DNA of 21,379 bases from Woronichinia sp035285405 (GCA_035285405.1 JAYKJI010000397.1:1-21379), one strand, 5' to 3'. Positions 7,406 through 15,199 are shown, counted from the stretch's first letter. Program-made: numbers and translations. The notes: generated by a model not told the origin, from the letters alone.

Positions 7406-7680
7406 TTGTGGGGAAACTGGATTTGTAATTCTTAATTGAAAGATGCGATCAATTCTTACTCAATGATAAACGAGATCGCTTTCCATCCCTCAACCTGAAA
7501 CAGCAAGATCAGGCATTATTAAAATTCACCAAGAAGAAGAATTCTACTGATAGAATACAATTGATGACTATCAATATTAGCAACTATTGCCTAACAAGTA
7601 GGCTCTCTCGTCATAATGAGGTAAAATGCCGGTATATATACAAATTTATATTTGATGGGTTACGGCGCAGTGCATGAATT
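7406..7680. other. Intergenic stretch holding repeat relics
   Basis: No gene is supported. 7474-7504 repeats sequence found upstream of the intact DUF3782 gene (see the repeat entry). Near the right end, 7655-7670 reads GATGGGTTACGGCGCA, which resembles one arm of palindromic intergenic repeats common in cyanobacteria, but the complementary arm is not seen here. TAAAAT at about 7622-7627 could be a weak -10 for the MNT gene. Confidence 0.35.
7474..7504 (+). repeat. 31-bp repeat, left copy (DUF3782 upstream sequence)
   Basis: These 31 bp match 9297-9327 at 29 of 31 positions. The right copy lies about 95 bp upstream of the intact DUF3782 start, so this copy may be another broken trace of the same gene family. 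It is too short to assign beyond that. Confidence 0.6.
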
Positions 7681-7998
7681 ATGAAAAAAATCGAAAAAAT
7701 TATCACAGAATTTCGCCAAGCACTAGAACAAATCTATGGCGATAAATTAATAAACTTAGTTCTCTACGGTTCTCAAGCAAGAGGCGATGCAACAGAAGAC
7801 TCTGATATTGACATCATGGTAATTTTAAAAAGTCCAGTTTCTCCTGGAGATGAAATTTTCCAGATGGGAGAAGTCAAAAATCAAATTAACCTTAAATACG
7901 ATCAACTCATCTCAGTTTTGCCCATATCTGAAGAAGATTTTTTGTGTAAAGATACTCCTTTATTAGAAAATATTCGCCGAGAAGGTATAGCTTTATGA
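7681..7998 (+). CDS. MNT-domain nucleotidyltransferase antitoxin (MntA-like)
   Basis: Minimal nucleotidyltransferase, 105 aa, of the type that modifies and silences a HEPN RNase toxin. It shows the GSx10DxD signature: Gly30-Ser31 (YGSQARG) and Asp42-Ile-Asp44 (SDIDIMV). In characterised MntA/HepT pairs the antitoxin adds AMP units to a Tyr of the toxin's Rx4HxY motif. The stop overlaps the next start by 4 bp (ATGA), the usual arrangement with a HEPN gene, but that toxin is cut after 26 codons. It therefore seems an orphan antitoxin unless it serves another HEPN protein. Confidence 0.85.
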   Translation: MKKIEKIITEFRQALEQIYGDKLINLVLYGSQARGDATEDSDIDIMVILKSPVSPGDEIFQMGEVKNQINLKYDQLISVLPISEEDFLCKDTPLLENIRREGIAL

Positions 7999-8075
7999 AC
8001 CGTATTCAAACATTACTAAGTCTAGCTAAGGAAGAATTATATGCTGCTGAAATCTTGTTAGAAAATACTCCCTAA
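7995..8075 (+). pseudogene. HEPN toxin gene truncated to 26 codons
   Basis: Starting in the ATGA overlap with the MNT gene, the frame encodes MNRIQTLLSLAKEELYAAEI and a few more residues, then TAA at 8073. This is a typical first helix of a HEPN protein, which is normally about 120-140 aa. The Rx4HxY RNase motif would lie far downstream and is absent. The break falls just before the end (8077) of the oppositely oriented second HEPN/MNT module, so a rearrangement that placed that module here probably removed the rest. I did not find the missing 3' part elsewhere in the window. Confidence 0.7.
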
Positions 8076-8076
8076 A

Positions 8077-8424
8077 CTATTCTTGAAAATTGGTTAAAAC
8101 ATCGGCGATCAACGTTTTCAAAAGCGGTAAATCCTGTTGAACCGTATCCCAAATCACATCCAGCTTAACGGCAAAATATTGATGGGTAACTTTATCGCGC
8201 ATTTTAGCGATGTCTTTCCACGGCACTTGTGGGTACTGCTGTCGGGTAGTATCGGGAATTTTTTTCACCGCTTCCCCGATAATCTGAATTGCTCTCGTTA
8301 CCGCGAAAATCGTCTTTTTATCGCTTGTGAATTTCTCGAATTCCATTCCGTCCGTGAACTCGATCGCTAGTTCTATCGCCTCTGCCATATCCCGTAAATA
8401 GTCCTCGCTATATCGATCACTCAT
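8077..8424 (-). CDS. HEPN-domain RNase toxin, DUF86 (HepT-like)
   Basis: 115-aa all-helical protein of the DUF86/HepT group. The catalytic Rx4HxY motif is intact: Arg76, His81 and Tyr83 in MRDKVTHQYF. Other family-like features are the N-terminal YLRDMAEAIELA, the central AVTRAIQIIGEAVKKI and PQVPWKDIA. Such proteins are RNases that arrest growth until the partner MNT enzyme modifies the motif Tyr. It overlaps the upstream MNT gene by 4 bp (8421-8424), so the pair is translationally coupled. This module is convergent with the broken HEPN/MNT module, whose last base is only 1 bp away. Confidence 0.9.
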   Translation of the reverse strand: MSDRYSEDYLRDMAEAIELAIEFTDGMEFEKFTSDKKTIFAVTRAIQIIGEAVKKIPDTTRQQYPQVPWKDIAKMRDKVTHQYFAVKLDVIWDTVQQDLPLLKTLIADVLTNFQE

Positions 8425-8720
8425 AGATAAATAACTTCCGAGAGAATTTGCCGACCGATTTTCGGTTTCAAACTATCCTTCATAACCAGATCGACTTTCA
8501 CCCCTAACAAATCACTCAGATCGTTTTCCAGTTTACAGAAAGTTAACAACCCGAAACGATAGCCAGATTGAAATTCTACTAATATATCGAGATCGCTGTC
8601 TCGCGTCGCTTCACCTCGAACGTAGGAACCAAAAATACCTAACCGTTTAATACGGTACTTTTGCTTGAAAACAGTTTGATGTTTTGTTAATAGCGTTTTT
8701 ATCGTTTCTAACTCAATCAT
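8421..8720 (-). CDS. MNT-domain nucleotidyltransferase antitoxin (MntA-like)
   Basis: 99-aa minimal nucleotidyltransferase with the signature Gly31-Ser32 (FGSYVRGEA) and Asp43-Leu-Asp45 (SDLDILVEF), fitting GSx10DxD. The C-terminal half (LLGVKVDLVMKDSLKPKIG) is typical of antitoxins paired with DUF86 HEPN proteins. It is the first gene of the second, intact module and overlaps the toxin gene by 4 bp. It differs clearly from the MNT protein at 7681-7998 outside the active-site motif, so the two modules are not recent duplicates of each other. Confidence 0.88.
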   Translation of the reverse strand: MIELETIKTLLTKHQTVFKQKYRIKRLGIFGSYVRGEATRDSDLDILVEFQSGYRFGLLTFCKLENDLSDLLGVKVDLVMKDSLKPKIGRQILSEVIYL

Positions 8721-8806
8721 TTTCTAGTAGGGCGATCGAACACTCGATCCGATTATAACCATGCCGATTCAATTCATCCAAAAATTTCCCGAAAACAGAG
8801 GGACTC

Positions 8807-8905
8807 TGCCGCATTAAACCCGACTTTCCAGAAGCCTACAACGATTGCGAGTCGGCCAAGTCCAACTTAAGAGACAAGCAGGGTGCGATCACTAAATTTT
8901 TAGCC
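8807..8905 (+). pseudogene. TPR-protein gene relic
   Basis: Within the ~200-bp gap 8721-8926, one plus-strand frame reads RIKPDFPEAYNDCESAKSNL followed by RDKQGAITKF. This aligns with a TPR unit and most closely with the TIR-TPR gene at about 7251-7310, where AYYNRGLAKYNLGDKQGAI is encoded with no length difference. There is no start codon or remaining gene body around it. It appears to be a fragment of a second TPR gene. Confidence 0.6.
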
Positions 8906-8926
8906 GATGATAAAACGCGATCGCGG

Positions 8927-9232
8927 TTAAGTTGTTGGTAAACCCATCAATACAAAACGAATAACGACCCCTAAAATTGCCGTAAAAAGAATACCGATTA
9001 AAGCCCAAATTTGCCGATTTTGACTCCCTTCTACTTTTTCCAAACGCTTATCTAAGCTAGAAACTTTCCCGTCTAAGGCTTTAATATCCCCTTTGACATC
9101 AGCCAACTCGACTTTTAGCCCATTTATACCATCTTTCAATCCACTAATATTGTCATCAATACGGTCTAGCTTTTTGTTCATCTCGGCTAGAACTTCGCGT
9201 AGATCAATTTCGATAATCGTTGGGGTTGGCAT
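8927..9232 (-). CDS. Small coiled-coil protein with C-terminal membrane helix
   Basis: 101-aa protein of unknown function. Residues ~12-70 form a regular heptad coiled coil (MNKKLDRIDDNISGLKDG, then SSLDKRLEKVEG). One transmembrane helix follows at about 74-95 (IWALIGILFTAILGVVIRF). The layout resembles small tail-anchored proteins abundant in cyanobacteria and, loosely, XhlA-type phage proteins, but there is no phage context. It stands alone on the minus strand in the accessory segment, with 57 bp of coding-free DNA before the next repeat relic at 9297. No Shine-Dalgarno sequence is evident. Confidence 0.65.
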   Translation of the reverse strand: MPTPTIIEIDLREVLAEMNKKLDRIDDNISGLKDGINGLKVELADVKGDIKALDGKVSSLDKRLEKVEGSQNRQIWALIGILFTAILGVVIRFVLMGLPTT

Positions 9233-9296
9233 AGTGAATAGAGATCAACTACGTTATCACCCAAAATTGTAACGCATTTCCATAAAACTCAAAAGC

Positions 9297-9327
9297 GATC
9301 GCTTTCTATCCCTCAACTTGAAACAGC
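9297..9327 (+). repeat. 31-bp repeat, right copy
   Basis: Matches 7474-7504 with two mismatches. It lies in the 189-bp gap before the DUF3782 gene and probably belongs to that gene's ancestral upstream region. It begins with part of a HIP1 octamer. Confidence 0.6.
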
Positions 9328-9421
9328 GATTGCCAGTCTCTCAGAAAATTAGAGGTGCAATTCTTAACATCTAATTTAGAATAATTAGGATAACCCAATA
9401 TTCTTTAATACCGAACTTCCC

Positions 9422-10003
9422 ATGCCTGAAAACGCAATTACCTTAGACGACATTTACGCTCTGTTCCGCGAAAGTGAACAGCAACGCAAAGAATATCAAC
9501 AAGACTTTGAGCAGCGTCAACGTACCTATGAAAAAGAAATCGCTGATCTCCGCCAGATTGTTGCCCAGACCAATAAACAAGTCGCTGGATTAAGCAGTCG
9601 GTGGGGAGAATTTGTCGAGAATTTGGTCAAACCCGCCGCTGCCCAATTGTTTCGAGAACAGGGTATTGATGTTCACCATACTGCCTTGCGAGTGGATGCT
9701 CAGGATAGCCAGGGTTCCCTGGAAATAGATATTCTGGTTGAAAATACCAATGAAGCGGTGGCGATCGAAGTCAAATCCCATTTAGAAGTCCGCGATGTCA
9801 AGCGATTTTTACAGACGCTAGAACGTTTTAAAATAGCTTTTCCCAAATATCAAAATTACAAACTCTATGGAGCCGTAGCAGGAATTAAAATAGACGAACG
9901 CTCTGATGTTTATGCAACTCAGGAAGGACTATTTTTAATTGAACCGGCAGGAGATTCGGTTATTATTGCCAATAGCCAAAAGGTTAAGCCGAGAATTTGG
10001 TGA
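9422..10003 (+). CDS. DUF3782-type PD-(D/E)XK nuclease-like protein
   Basis: 193-aa protein of a family multiplied in cyanobacterial genomes. Residues ~8-55 form a charged coiled coil (RESEQQRKEYQQDFEQRQR), followed by the conserved SSRWGEFVENLVKPAAAQLF. A PD-(D/E)XK-like core then shows Glu101-Ile-Asp103 (EIDILVEN) and Glu116-Val-Lys118 (AIEVKSHL). The fold suggests nuclease activity but none is proven for this family. The 3' end (from 9949) and 33 bp beyond the stop also occur at 5986-6073, on the far side of the TIR and HEPN/MNT genes. It is convergent with the retropepsin gene, which ends 52 bp away. Confidence 0.8.
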   Translation: MPENAITLDDIYALFRESEQQRKEYQQDFEQRQRTYEKEIADLRQIVAQTNKQVAGLSSRWGEFVENLVKPAAAQLFREQGIDVHHTALRVDAQDSQGSLEIDILVENTNEAVAIEVKSHLEVRDVKRFLQTLERFKIAFPKYQNYKLYGAVAGIKIDERSDVYATQEGLFLIEPAGDSVIIANSQKVKPRIW

Positions 10004-10036
10004 TTTGTTCTCTTGTTCAATAATTATCCTGTTCAA
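9949..10036 (+). repeat. 88-bp direct repeat, right copy (3' end of the DUF3782 gene)
   Basis: Same orientation as 5986-6073, about 90% identical and ungapped. The two copies bracket about 3.9 kb of accessory genes. Recombination between them would delete the whole segment. Confidence 0.85.
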
Positions 10037-10055
10037 ATGGCTTGCTTTCTATCTC

Positions 10056-11111
10056 TTAACGATTTAACAACAACCGTCCTTCTGTCTGGTCATTATTAAA
10101 GTACCATTCCTGTTGAAAAGCCTGCAAAAAATTTTGTCCTAAAATACCATCCACCTGAAGCGAATCCAAGACCGCCGTATTTTGTAAAACCACTGTTTCC
10201 ACCTGGGTTAAACTTGCCTCCCCCAATTTTCCCGTTCCGTCTCCCAAACTGACTGTTTTCAATGTGGTATAACGGGCTGGCTCCAAACCACAAAAACCTT
10301 GCACATCTACTGCTTGCATTGCTTCGGGCGCGAGATGGAGTTGGGCAGCAACTTTAGGAGAGATAAAGAGACTTTCGGCTCCAGTATCAATTAAAAATAG
10401 GAACGGTTGACTGTTATTGAGCCTCACTTTTACCAGGGCAACCCCTTCCCGCATTACCAATGGAATAGCGCGATCGCTGTCAGGTAGGGGCTGGGGAGGC
10501 ATTAACTGTAATTCTCGTCGGGCTGGATTGAGACGAAAATGAAAACGACTCAACACATCCATCCCCAAAATCCCCATCACTCCCTCTGGAACCATACCCT
10601 GGGACAGTTGCAGAGCCTGTAAGCCTTTAACCTCAGCCCGATCAAGAATTAAGGGAGGTAAGGTGTAAAGGGCTGTATCCATTTCTCGACAAGCATTGCC
10701 AGCCACTGCATAGCGGGTATTCTCGCGGGGGATAGGTGTTCCTGTTAAGCCTAATAACTTTGTCCAGGCGGCAGTAACGATGGAAATAGAAGCTCCCGTA
10801 TCCAGTAAAAATTGTCCTGAATGTGCTCCTGTTTTGACAGTCATTGTCCAGGATAAACCGCCGCTTAAAGCCTGCAAGGGGAGATTACCCTGGCCCTGGG
10901 TGATGGGATAGGGTAATTTAGTATTAGCCAAACGGATGATGGCTTGGGAAGGCAGGGCTTGATCCCTTGGAGTCTGCGATCGCGGTCTGGTGATGGTATT
11001 AACAGGCTTGGTAACTTGAGCCGGAGCGGGAAACATCAGGACTTCTCCCAGGGAGATCGCCGTGATTAACCCCATAATCCAAGGGCCAGAATTTCTATAA
11101 AACATCGTCAA
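10056..11111 (-). CDS. Retropepsin-like aspartic protease with two tandem domains
   Basis: 351-aa protein with an N-terminal hydrophobic segment (residues ~11-27) ending in PAPAQ, which looks like a signal peptide, so it probably acts in the periplasm or is exported. Two retropepsin units follow. The first has Asp104-Thr-Gly (FLLDTGASIS) and GILGMDVL near 180-187; the second has Asp242-Thr-Gly (FLIDTGAESL) and a later DGILGQNFL. Retropepsins normally work as dimers with one Asp per chain, so two units in one chain could form an internal active site, as in pepsins. The start overlaps the RND gene end by 17 bp, suggesting coupling. Substrate is unknown. Confidence 0.82.
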   Translation of the reverse strand: MTMFYRNSGPWIMGLITAISLGEVLMFPAPAQVTKPVNTITRPRSQTPRDQALPSQAIIRLANTKLPYPITQGQGNLPLQALSGGLSWTMTVKTGAHSGQFLLDTGASISIVTAAWTKLLGLTGTPIPRENTRYAVAGNACREMDTALYTLPPLILDRAEVKGLQALQLSQGMVPEGVMGILGMDVLSRFHFRLNPARRELQLMPPQPLPDSDRAIPLVMREGVALVKVRLNNSQPFLFLIDTGAESLFISPKVAAQLHLAPEAMQAVDVQGFCGLEPARYTTLKTVSLGDGTGKLGEASLTQVETVVLQNTAVLDSLQVDGILGQNFLQAFQQEWYFNNDQTEGRLLLNR

Positions 11112-14100
11112 TCATTCCAGAACCTTTAGACAAATATTTCGCAGTTAAAGACTTGACCACAATATAAAGCACTGGCACAACAAATAAGCTTAAAAAAGTG
11201 GCAACCAGCATTCCACCAAAAACGGCTGTTCCTAAAGATTGCCGACTACTAGAACCGGCTCCTGTGGCAATCAATAGGGGAATATTGCCAAGTAGTGTGG
11301 CGAAACTGGTCATTAAAATGGGGCGTAGTCTTCCCTGGGCGGCAGCGATCGCGGCTTTAGTAATCGATAAACCCTGTTCTCGCAATTGGTTGGCAAATTC
11401 CACAATCAGAATTGAGTTTTTACTGGCCAAACCAATTAACATCACTAACCCAATCTGACAGTAAATATCATTGGCAAAACCCCTTAAAAATTGAGCCGCT
11501 AAAGCACCTAAAATAGCTAGAGGAACGGCCAACATAATAATAAATGGATCAACATAATTTTCGTATTGGGCTGCCAAAACCAGAAAAACAAAGAGCAATC
11601 CCAGGGAAAAGATAATGGGAGCCAAGCCACCCGATTCTAGTTCTTCTAGGGAAACCCCCGACCATTCATAACCAAACCCTAAGGGTAAGATTTTCTTAGC
11701 TAGATTTTCCATTTTTTCAATCGCCTGACCAGAACTGACCCCTGATGCCGCCGAACCATTGACGGCGATCGCCCGAAAAAGATTATAATGATTAATTGTC
11801 TGAGCACTTACTTTTGAAGTGACAGTTACCAAATTAGATAGGGGAATCATTTGATTGCTACTAGAGCGCACATAGAGTTGATTAATATCCTCCGGACTAT
11901 TGCGAAATTGCTGATCCGCTTGTAAATAAACCCGATAGGTACGATCTTGTAAAATAAAATCATTCACATAGCTCGATCCCATCGCTGTTTCTAGGGTTTT
12001 AAAAATATCATTGACCTCTACTCCCAAAATTTTAGCGCGATTACGATTCACCTCAATTAATAACTGGGGACTATTGGCTTGAAAAGTACTAAATACCCGT
12101 TGTAATCCAGGGGTTTGATTGGCTTCACCTAATAACATTCCCATCGTTTGTACCAGGGTTTCTAAGTCACTGTTGGCACGACGATCCTGAAGTTGAAAAT
12201 TAAAGCCGCCAAAGTTTCCCAAACCTCGAATGGCTGGCGGATTGAGAGGGAAAATACTGGCTTCAGGAATCTGGGAAAATTGACCAAAGAGTTGTCCAAT
12301 AATTGCCTGTACAGATTGATCGGGCTTTTTGCGCTCTTGCCAAGGTTTAAGGGTGGTGAAAATAATGCCTTGGTTAGCACTACTGCCACTAAAACTAAAA
12401 CCACCTACGGTAAAGGTTCCCACCACTTCTGGTACTTTTAAAATCGTCTTTTCTACCTCCGTCATAATCTTACTGGTATATTGCAGAGAAACCCCTTGAG
12501 GAGCCTGAATTAGCGTAATAAAATAGCCCTGATCTTCTTCGGGTAAAAAAGCGGTAGGCACGATGGTATAAAGCCAGATCGTCACCCCCAAAAGAGCAAT
12601 AAAAATACCGATAATCAGAGCTTTAAGACGGACTAACTTAAAGAGTGAATTCTCATAACTGATTTGAATAATACTTAAAAGTTGGTTAAAACCATTGAAA
12701 AACCAGGCAATCCAACGGGGCGGACGTTGCCCCGATCGCAACCAAAGAGCGCAGAGAGAAGGGGTCAGAGTCAAGGCCAGAAAGGTAGAAATACCAATGG
12801 AAAAGGCGATCGTCAGGGCAAATTGTTGATATAAAGCTCCAGTTGTGCCGGGGAAAAAGGCAACGGGAATAAACACCGCCATTAAGACTAAAGAAGTGGC
12901 AATCACCGCACTACTTAATTCCTTCATGGACTCGCTGGCAGCTTGGTAGGGTGGCAGACCTTTCGTCTGAATAAAGCGACTAATTTGTTCAACGACAATA
13001 ATGGCATCATCGACAACCATCCCTGTGGCTAAGGTTAAACCAAACAGCGTTAAACTATTAATAGAAAAATTAAAGACTTTAACGAAAATAAATGTACCCA
13101 CTAAAGACAAGGGAATGGTTAAAGAAGGAATCAGTGTGGTGCGCCAATCCTGAAGAAAGATCAGAATCACCAGAATGACCAGGGTAACGGATTCAATTAA
13201 CGTTTTAATCACCTCAGACAGAGACTCTTTCACAAAATTAGTGCTGTCGAGAGCGATTTGATAATCAATTCCTTCGGGAAAGTCCTGGGCAAGTTTTTTG
13301 AGTTCTGCTTTCACTAGTTTACCGACTTCTAAAGCATTGCTGTCAATCAACTGATAAATCCCTAAACCGACGGCATCATAACCGCGATAACGAAGAAAGC
13401 TATTATAATTTTCTGCTCCCAATTCAACTCGCCCCACATCCTTAAAGCGAACAATTAGTCCGCTATCTCCCGTTTTGAGAATCAGATTATTAAAGTCCTC
13501 GACATTGGTTAACTGACTACTGGCCCTTAGATCAATCTGAAATTCCTGTCCTTTTGGTGCGGGTTCCTTGCCAATTTGACCGGCTCCAACCTGCAAGTTT
13601 TGTTCTTTTAAAGCCTGAACAATGTCATCGGTGGTTAAACTTTGACTGGCTAATTTAATCGGATCCAGCCAGAGTCGCATGGCATATCGTCTTTCCCCAA
13701 AAATTCTCACCCCTCCTACCCCTGATAACCGTTTAATCGGATCGACTAAATAGCGATCAGCGTAATTACTTAAAAAGACATTATCATATTTACCATTAGC
13801 ACTATATAAGCCAATTCCCAATAACAAACTATTAGACTGCTTACTAACATTAACGCCCGTTTGTTTAACTGGTTCAGGGAGTTGCGGTTCGGCCAAAGAA
13901 ACCCGATTTTGCACATCAACGGCGGCAATATCCTTATCCCTGGAACGGCTAAAGGTGGCGGTGATACTACTGGTTCCGTCATTACTACTGCTAGAACTGA
14001 GATATTTTAAACCTTGTACACCATTGATTTGTCGCTCTAAAATATCGGTGACAGCCTTTTCAACTACTTCGGCACTGGCTCCACTATAGTTTGCTGTTAC

Positions 14101-14235
14101 CTGAATTTCCGTGGGAGAAATATCGGGATATTGAGCAACGGGCAGATTCACTAAGCTAATCATTCCGACTAACAAAATGAGTAAGGCACAAACACTCGAA
14201 AAGACAGGGCGTTTAATGAAGAAATCAACAAACAT
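11095..14235 (-). CDS. RND efflux pump inner-membrane transporter, HAE1 family (AcrB-like)
   Basis: 1046-aa proton-driven multidrug or hydrophobe exporter, almost the length of AcrB. The N-terminus (FFIKRPVFSSVCALLILL) is TM1. The proton-relay Asp pair is present at 409-410 (GMVVDDAIIVVE), and the TM10 Lys lies in LASKNSILIVEF at roughly residue 945. Two large periplasmic loops flank twelve predicted membrane helices, and the P-V-A-Q-Y-P-D segment after TM1 is characteristic. Such pumps need a membrane-fusion protein and an outer-membrane TolC channel. Neither is next to it here: the upstream neighbour is a divergent Uma2 gene and the downstream partner is the retropepsin-like gene, overlapping by 17 bp. 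Substrate specificity cannot be read from sequence. Confidence 0.93.
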   Translation of the reverse strand: MFVDFFIKRPVFSSVCALLILLVGMISLVNLPVAQYPDISPTEIQVTANYSGASAEVVEKAVTDILERQINGVQGLKYLSSSSSNDGTSSITATFSRSRDKDIAAVDVQNRVSLAEPQLPEPVKQTGVNVSKQSNSLLLGIGLYSANGKYDNVFLSNYADRYLVDPIKRLSGVGGVRIFGERRYAMRLWLDPIKLASQSLTTDDIVQALKEQNLQVGAGQIGKEPAPKGQEFQIDLRASSQLTNVEDFNNLILKTGDSGLIVRFKDVGRVELGAENYNSFLRYRGYDAVGLGIYQLIDSNALEVGKLVKAELKKLAQDFPEGIDYQIALDSTNFVKESLSEVIKTLIESVTLVILVILIFLQDWRTTLIPSLTIPLSLVGTFIFVKVFNFSINSLTLFGLTLATGMVVDDAIIVVEQISRFIQTKGLPPYQAASESMKELSSAVIATSLVLMAVFIPVAFFPGTTGALYQQFALTIAFSIGISTFLALTLTPSLCALWLRSGQRPPRWIAWFFNGFNQLLSIIQISYENSLFKLVRLKALIIGIFIALLGVTIWLYTIVPTAFLPEEDQGYFITLIQAPQGVSLQYTSKIMTEVEKTILKVPEVVGTFTVGGFSFSGSSANQGIIFTTLKPWQERKKPDQSVQAIIGQLFGQFSQIPEASIFPLNPPAIRGLGNFGGFNFQLQDRRANSDLETLVQTMGMLLGEANQTPGLQRVFSTFQANSPQLLIEVNRNRAKILGVEVNDIFKTLETAMGSSYVNDFILQDRTYRVYLQADQQFRNSPEDINQLYVRSSSNQMIPLSNLVTVTSKVSAQTINHYNLFRAIAVNGSAASGVSSGQAIEKMENLAKKILPLGFGYEWSGVSLEELESGGLAPIIFSLGLLFVFLVLAAQYENYVDPFIIMLAVPLAILGALAAQFLRGFANDIYCQIGLVMLIGLASKNSILIVEFANQLREQGLSITKAAIAAAQGRLRPILMTSFATLLGNIPLLIATGAGSSSRQSLGTAVFGGMLVATFLSLFVVPVLYIVVKSLTAKYLSKGSGMIDDVL

Positions 14236-14587
14236 AAGGGAAAATTAACAGGAATTTGGCAGTGAAGCAGTTGAAAATTTGGGTAAGACCCATGAGAGGA
14301 TAGATTGAGATTTTCTATCGAATGTTTTTTGACTTAGTGTAACGCTTGAACACAGTTAATCAACTGCTACAGATTGAGATTGCCTTTAGATGGCATCGTG
14401 TCTTATTCTGCAAGCTTGACAATTTAGGGGTTAAACTCCTTTACGGTGGGCGTTTTAGGGGGCAAACTGCCTAACATTGCTCTAAAATTGACTAAGCCGC
14501 CTGTTTGTTCAAACCCTTTGAGTTAGTAATAGAATCCATCGTCGAGCACAAGCGTCTCTTTTACCTCATCCCCTAGGCTAGCTTTTC
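14236..14587. other. Divergent intergenic region between the RND pump and Uma2 genes
   Basis: 352 bp without a supportable gene. It must hold promoters for both divergent genes, but no convincing -35/-10 pair was found. A perfect TTGACA lies at 14416-14421 on the plus strand without a matching -10 at normal spacing. No strong palindrome, repeat or gene relic was seen. Confidence 0.5.
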
Positions 14588-15163
14588 ATGATCACCCTCG
14601 ATCTTCGCCCTAACTTACAACTAACGGATCAAGCCTTTGATCAACTTTGCTGCAGTAACCCTGATTTGCGATTGGAACGTACCGCTCAAGGAGAATTAAT
14701 TGCTATGGCCCCTTCTGGTAGTGAAACTGGTCGTCAAAATTTGGGGCTGGGTGCTCAACTTTGGATTTGGAACCAGGCCACTGGACGAGGTGAAGCTTTT
14801 GATTCTTCAGCCGGATTTACGCTACCGAATGGCGCGATTCGTTCCCCAGATGCAGCTTGGATTGAAAAATCTCGTTGGCAAGCGATTCCTCCTCAACAAC
14901 GTCGTAAATTTGCACCTATTTGTCCTGATTTTGTGATTGAGTTAAAATCGCCTAGTGATGATTTGTCGATATTACAAGCAAAATTAATGGAGTATATAGA
15001 AAATGGAGCCAGATTAGGTTGGTTAATTGAGCCTGAAAATCGTCAAGTTTTTTGTTATCGTCCCCAACAGTTCCCCGAATTATTCAATCATCCCCGTTAT
15101 TTGTCGGGAGAAGATGTTTTGTTGGAATTTGTGTTGGATTTGTTGGTGGTTTGGGGGGATTAA
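14588..15163 (+). CDS. Uma2 family (DUF820) endonuclease-like protein
   Basis: 191-aa PD-(D/E)XK-fold protein of the Uma2/DUF820 family, hugely expanded in cyanobacteria. Diagnostic stretches are LERTAQGELIAMAPSG near residues 29-44, LPNGAIRSPDAAW (the catalytic Asp region) and PDFVIELKSPSD (the ExK pair), then LMEYIENGARLGWLI. The family is predicted to be nuclease-like and is often linked to transposons or of unknown role; no biochemical function is established for most members. Length and ends are normal. It stands alone, divergent from the RND pump and 91 bp before the oxidoreductase gene. Confidence 0.88.
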   Translation: MITLDLRPNLQLTDQAFDQLCCSNPDLRLERTAQGELIAMAPSGSETGRQNLGLGAQLWIWNQATGRGEAFDSSAGFTLPNGAIRSPDAAWIEKSRWQAIPPQQRRKFAPICPDFVIELKSPSDDLSILQAKLMEYIENGARLGWLIEPENRQVFCYRPQQFPELFNHPRYLSGEDVLLEFVLDLLVVWGD

Positions 15164-15199
15164 TACCAACGTTTTTTTGCTGAGTATTTAGCTTATTAT

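Noticed and set aside
7655..7670. GATGGGTTACGGCGCA as a complete MITE-like palindromic repeat
   Set aside because: Only one arm is present; the complementary arm was not found nearby, so it is mentioned only within the intergenic entry.
8137..8370. Plus-strand open frame opposite the DUF86 HEPN gene
   Set aside because: The minus strand carries the intact Rx4HxY motif and the coupled MNT gene; the plus frame is a shadow.
12162..12441. Open frames on both strands within the RND pump gene
   Set aside because: The RND reading frame is continuous and motif-rich across this stretch; the others lack recognisable features.
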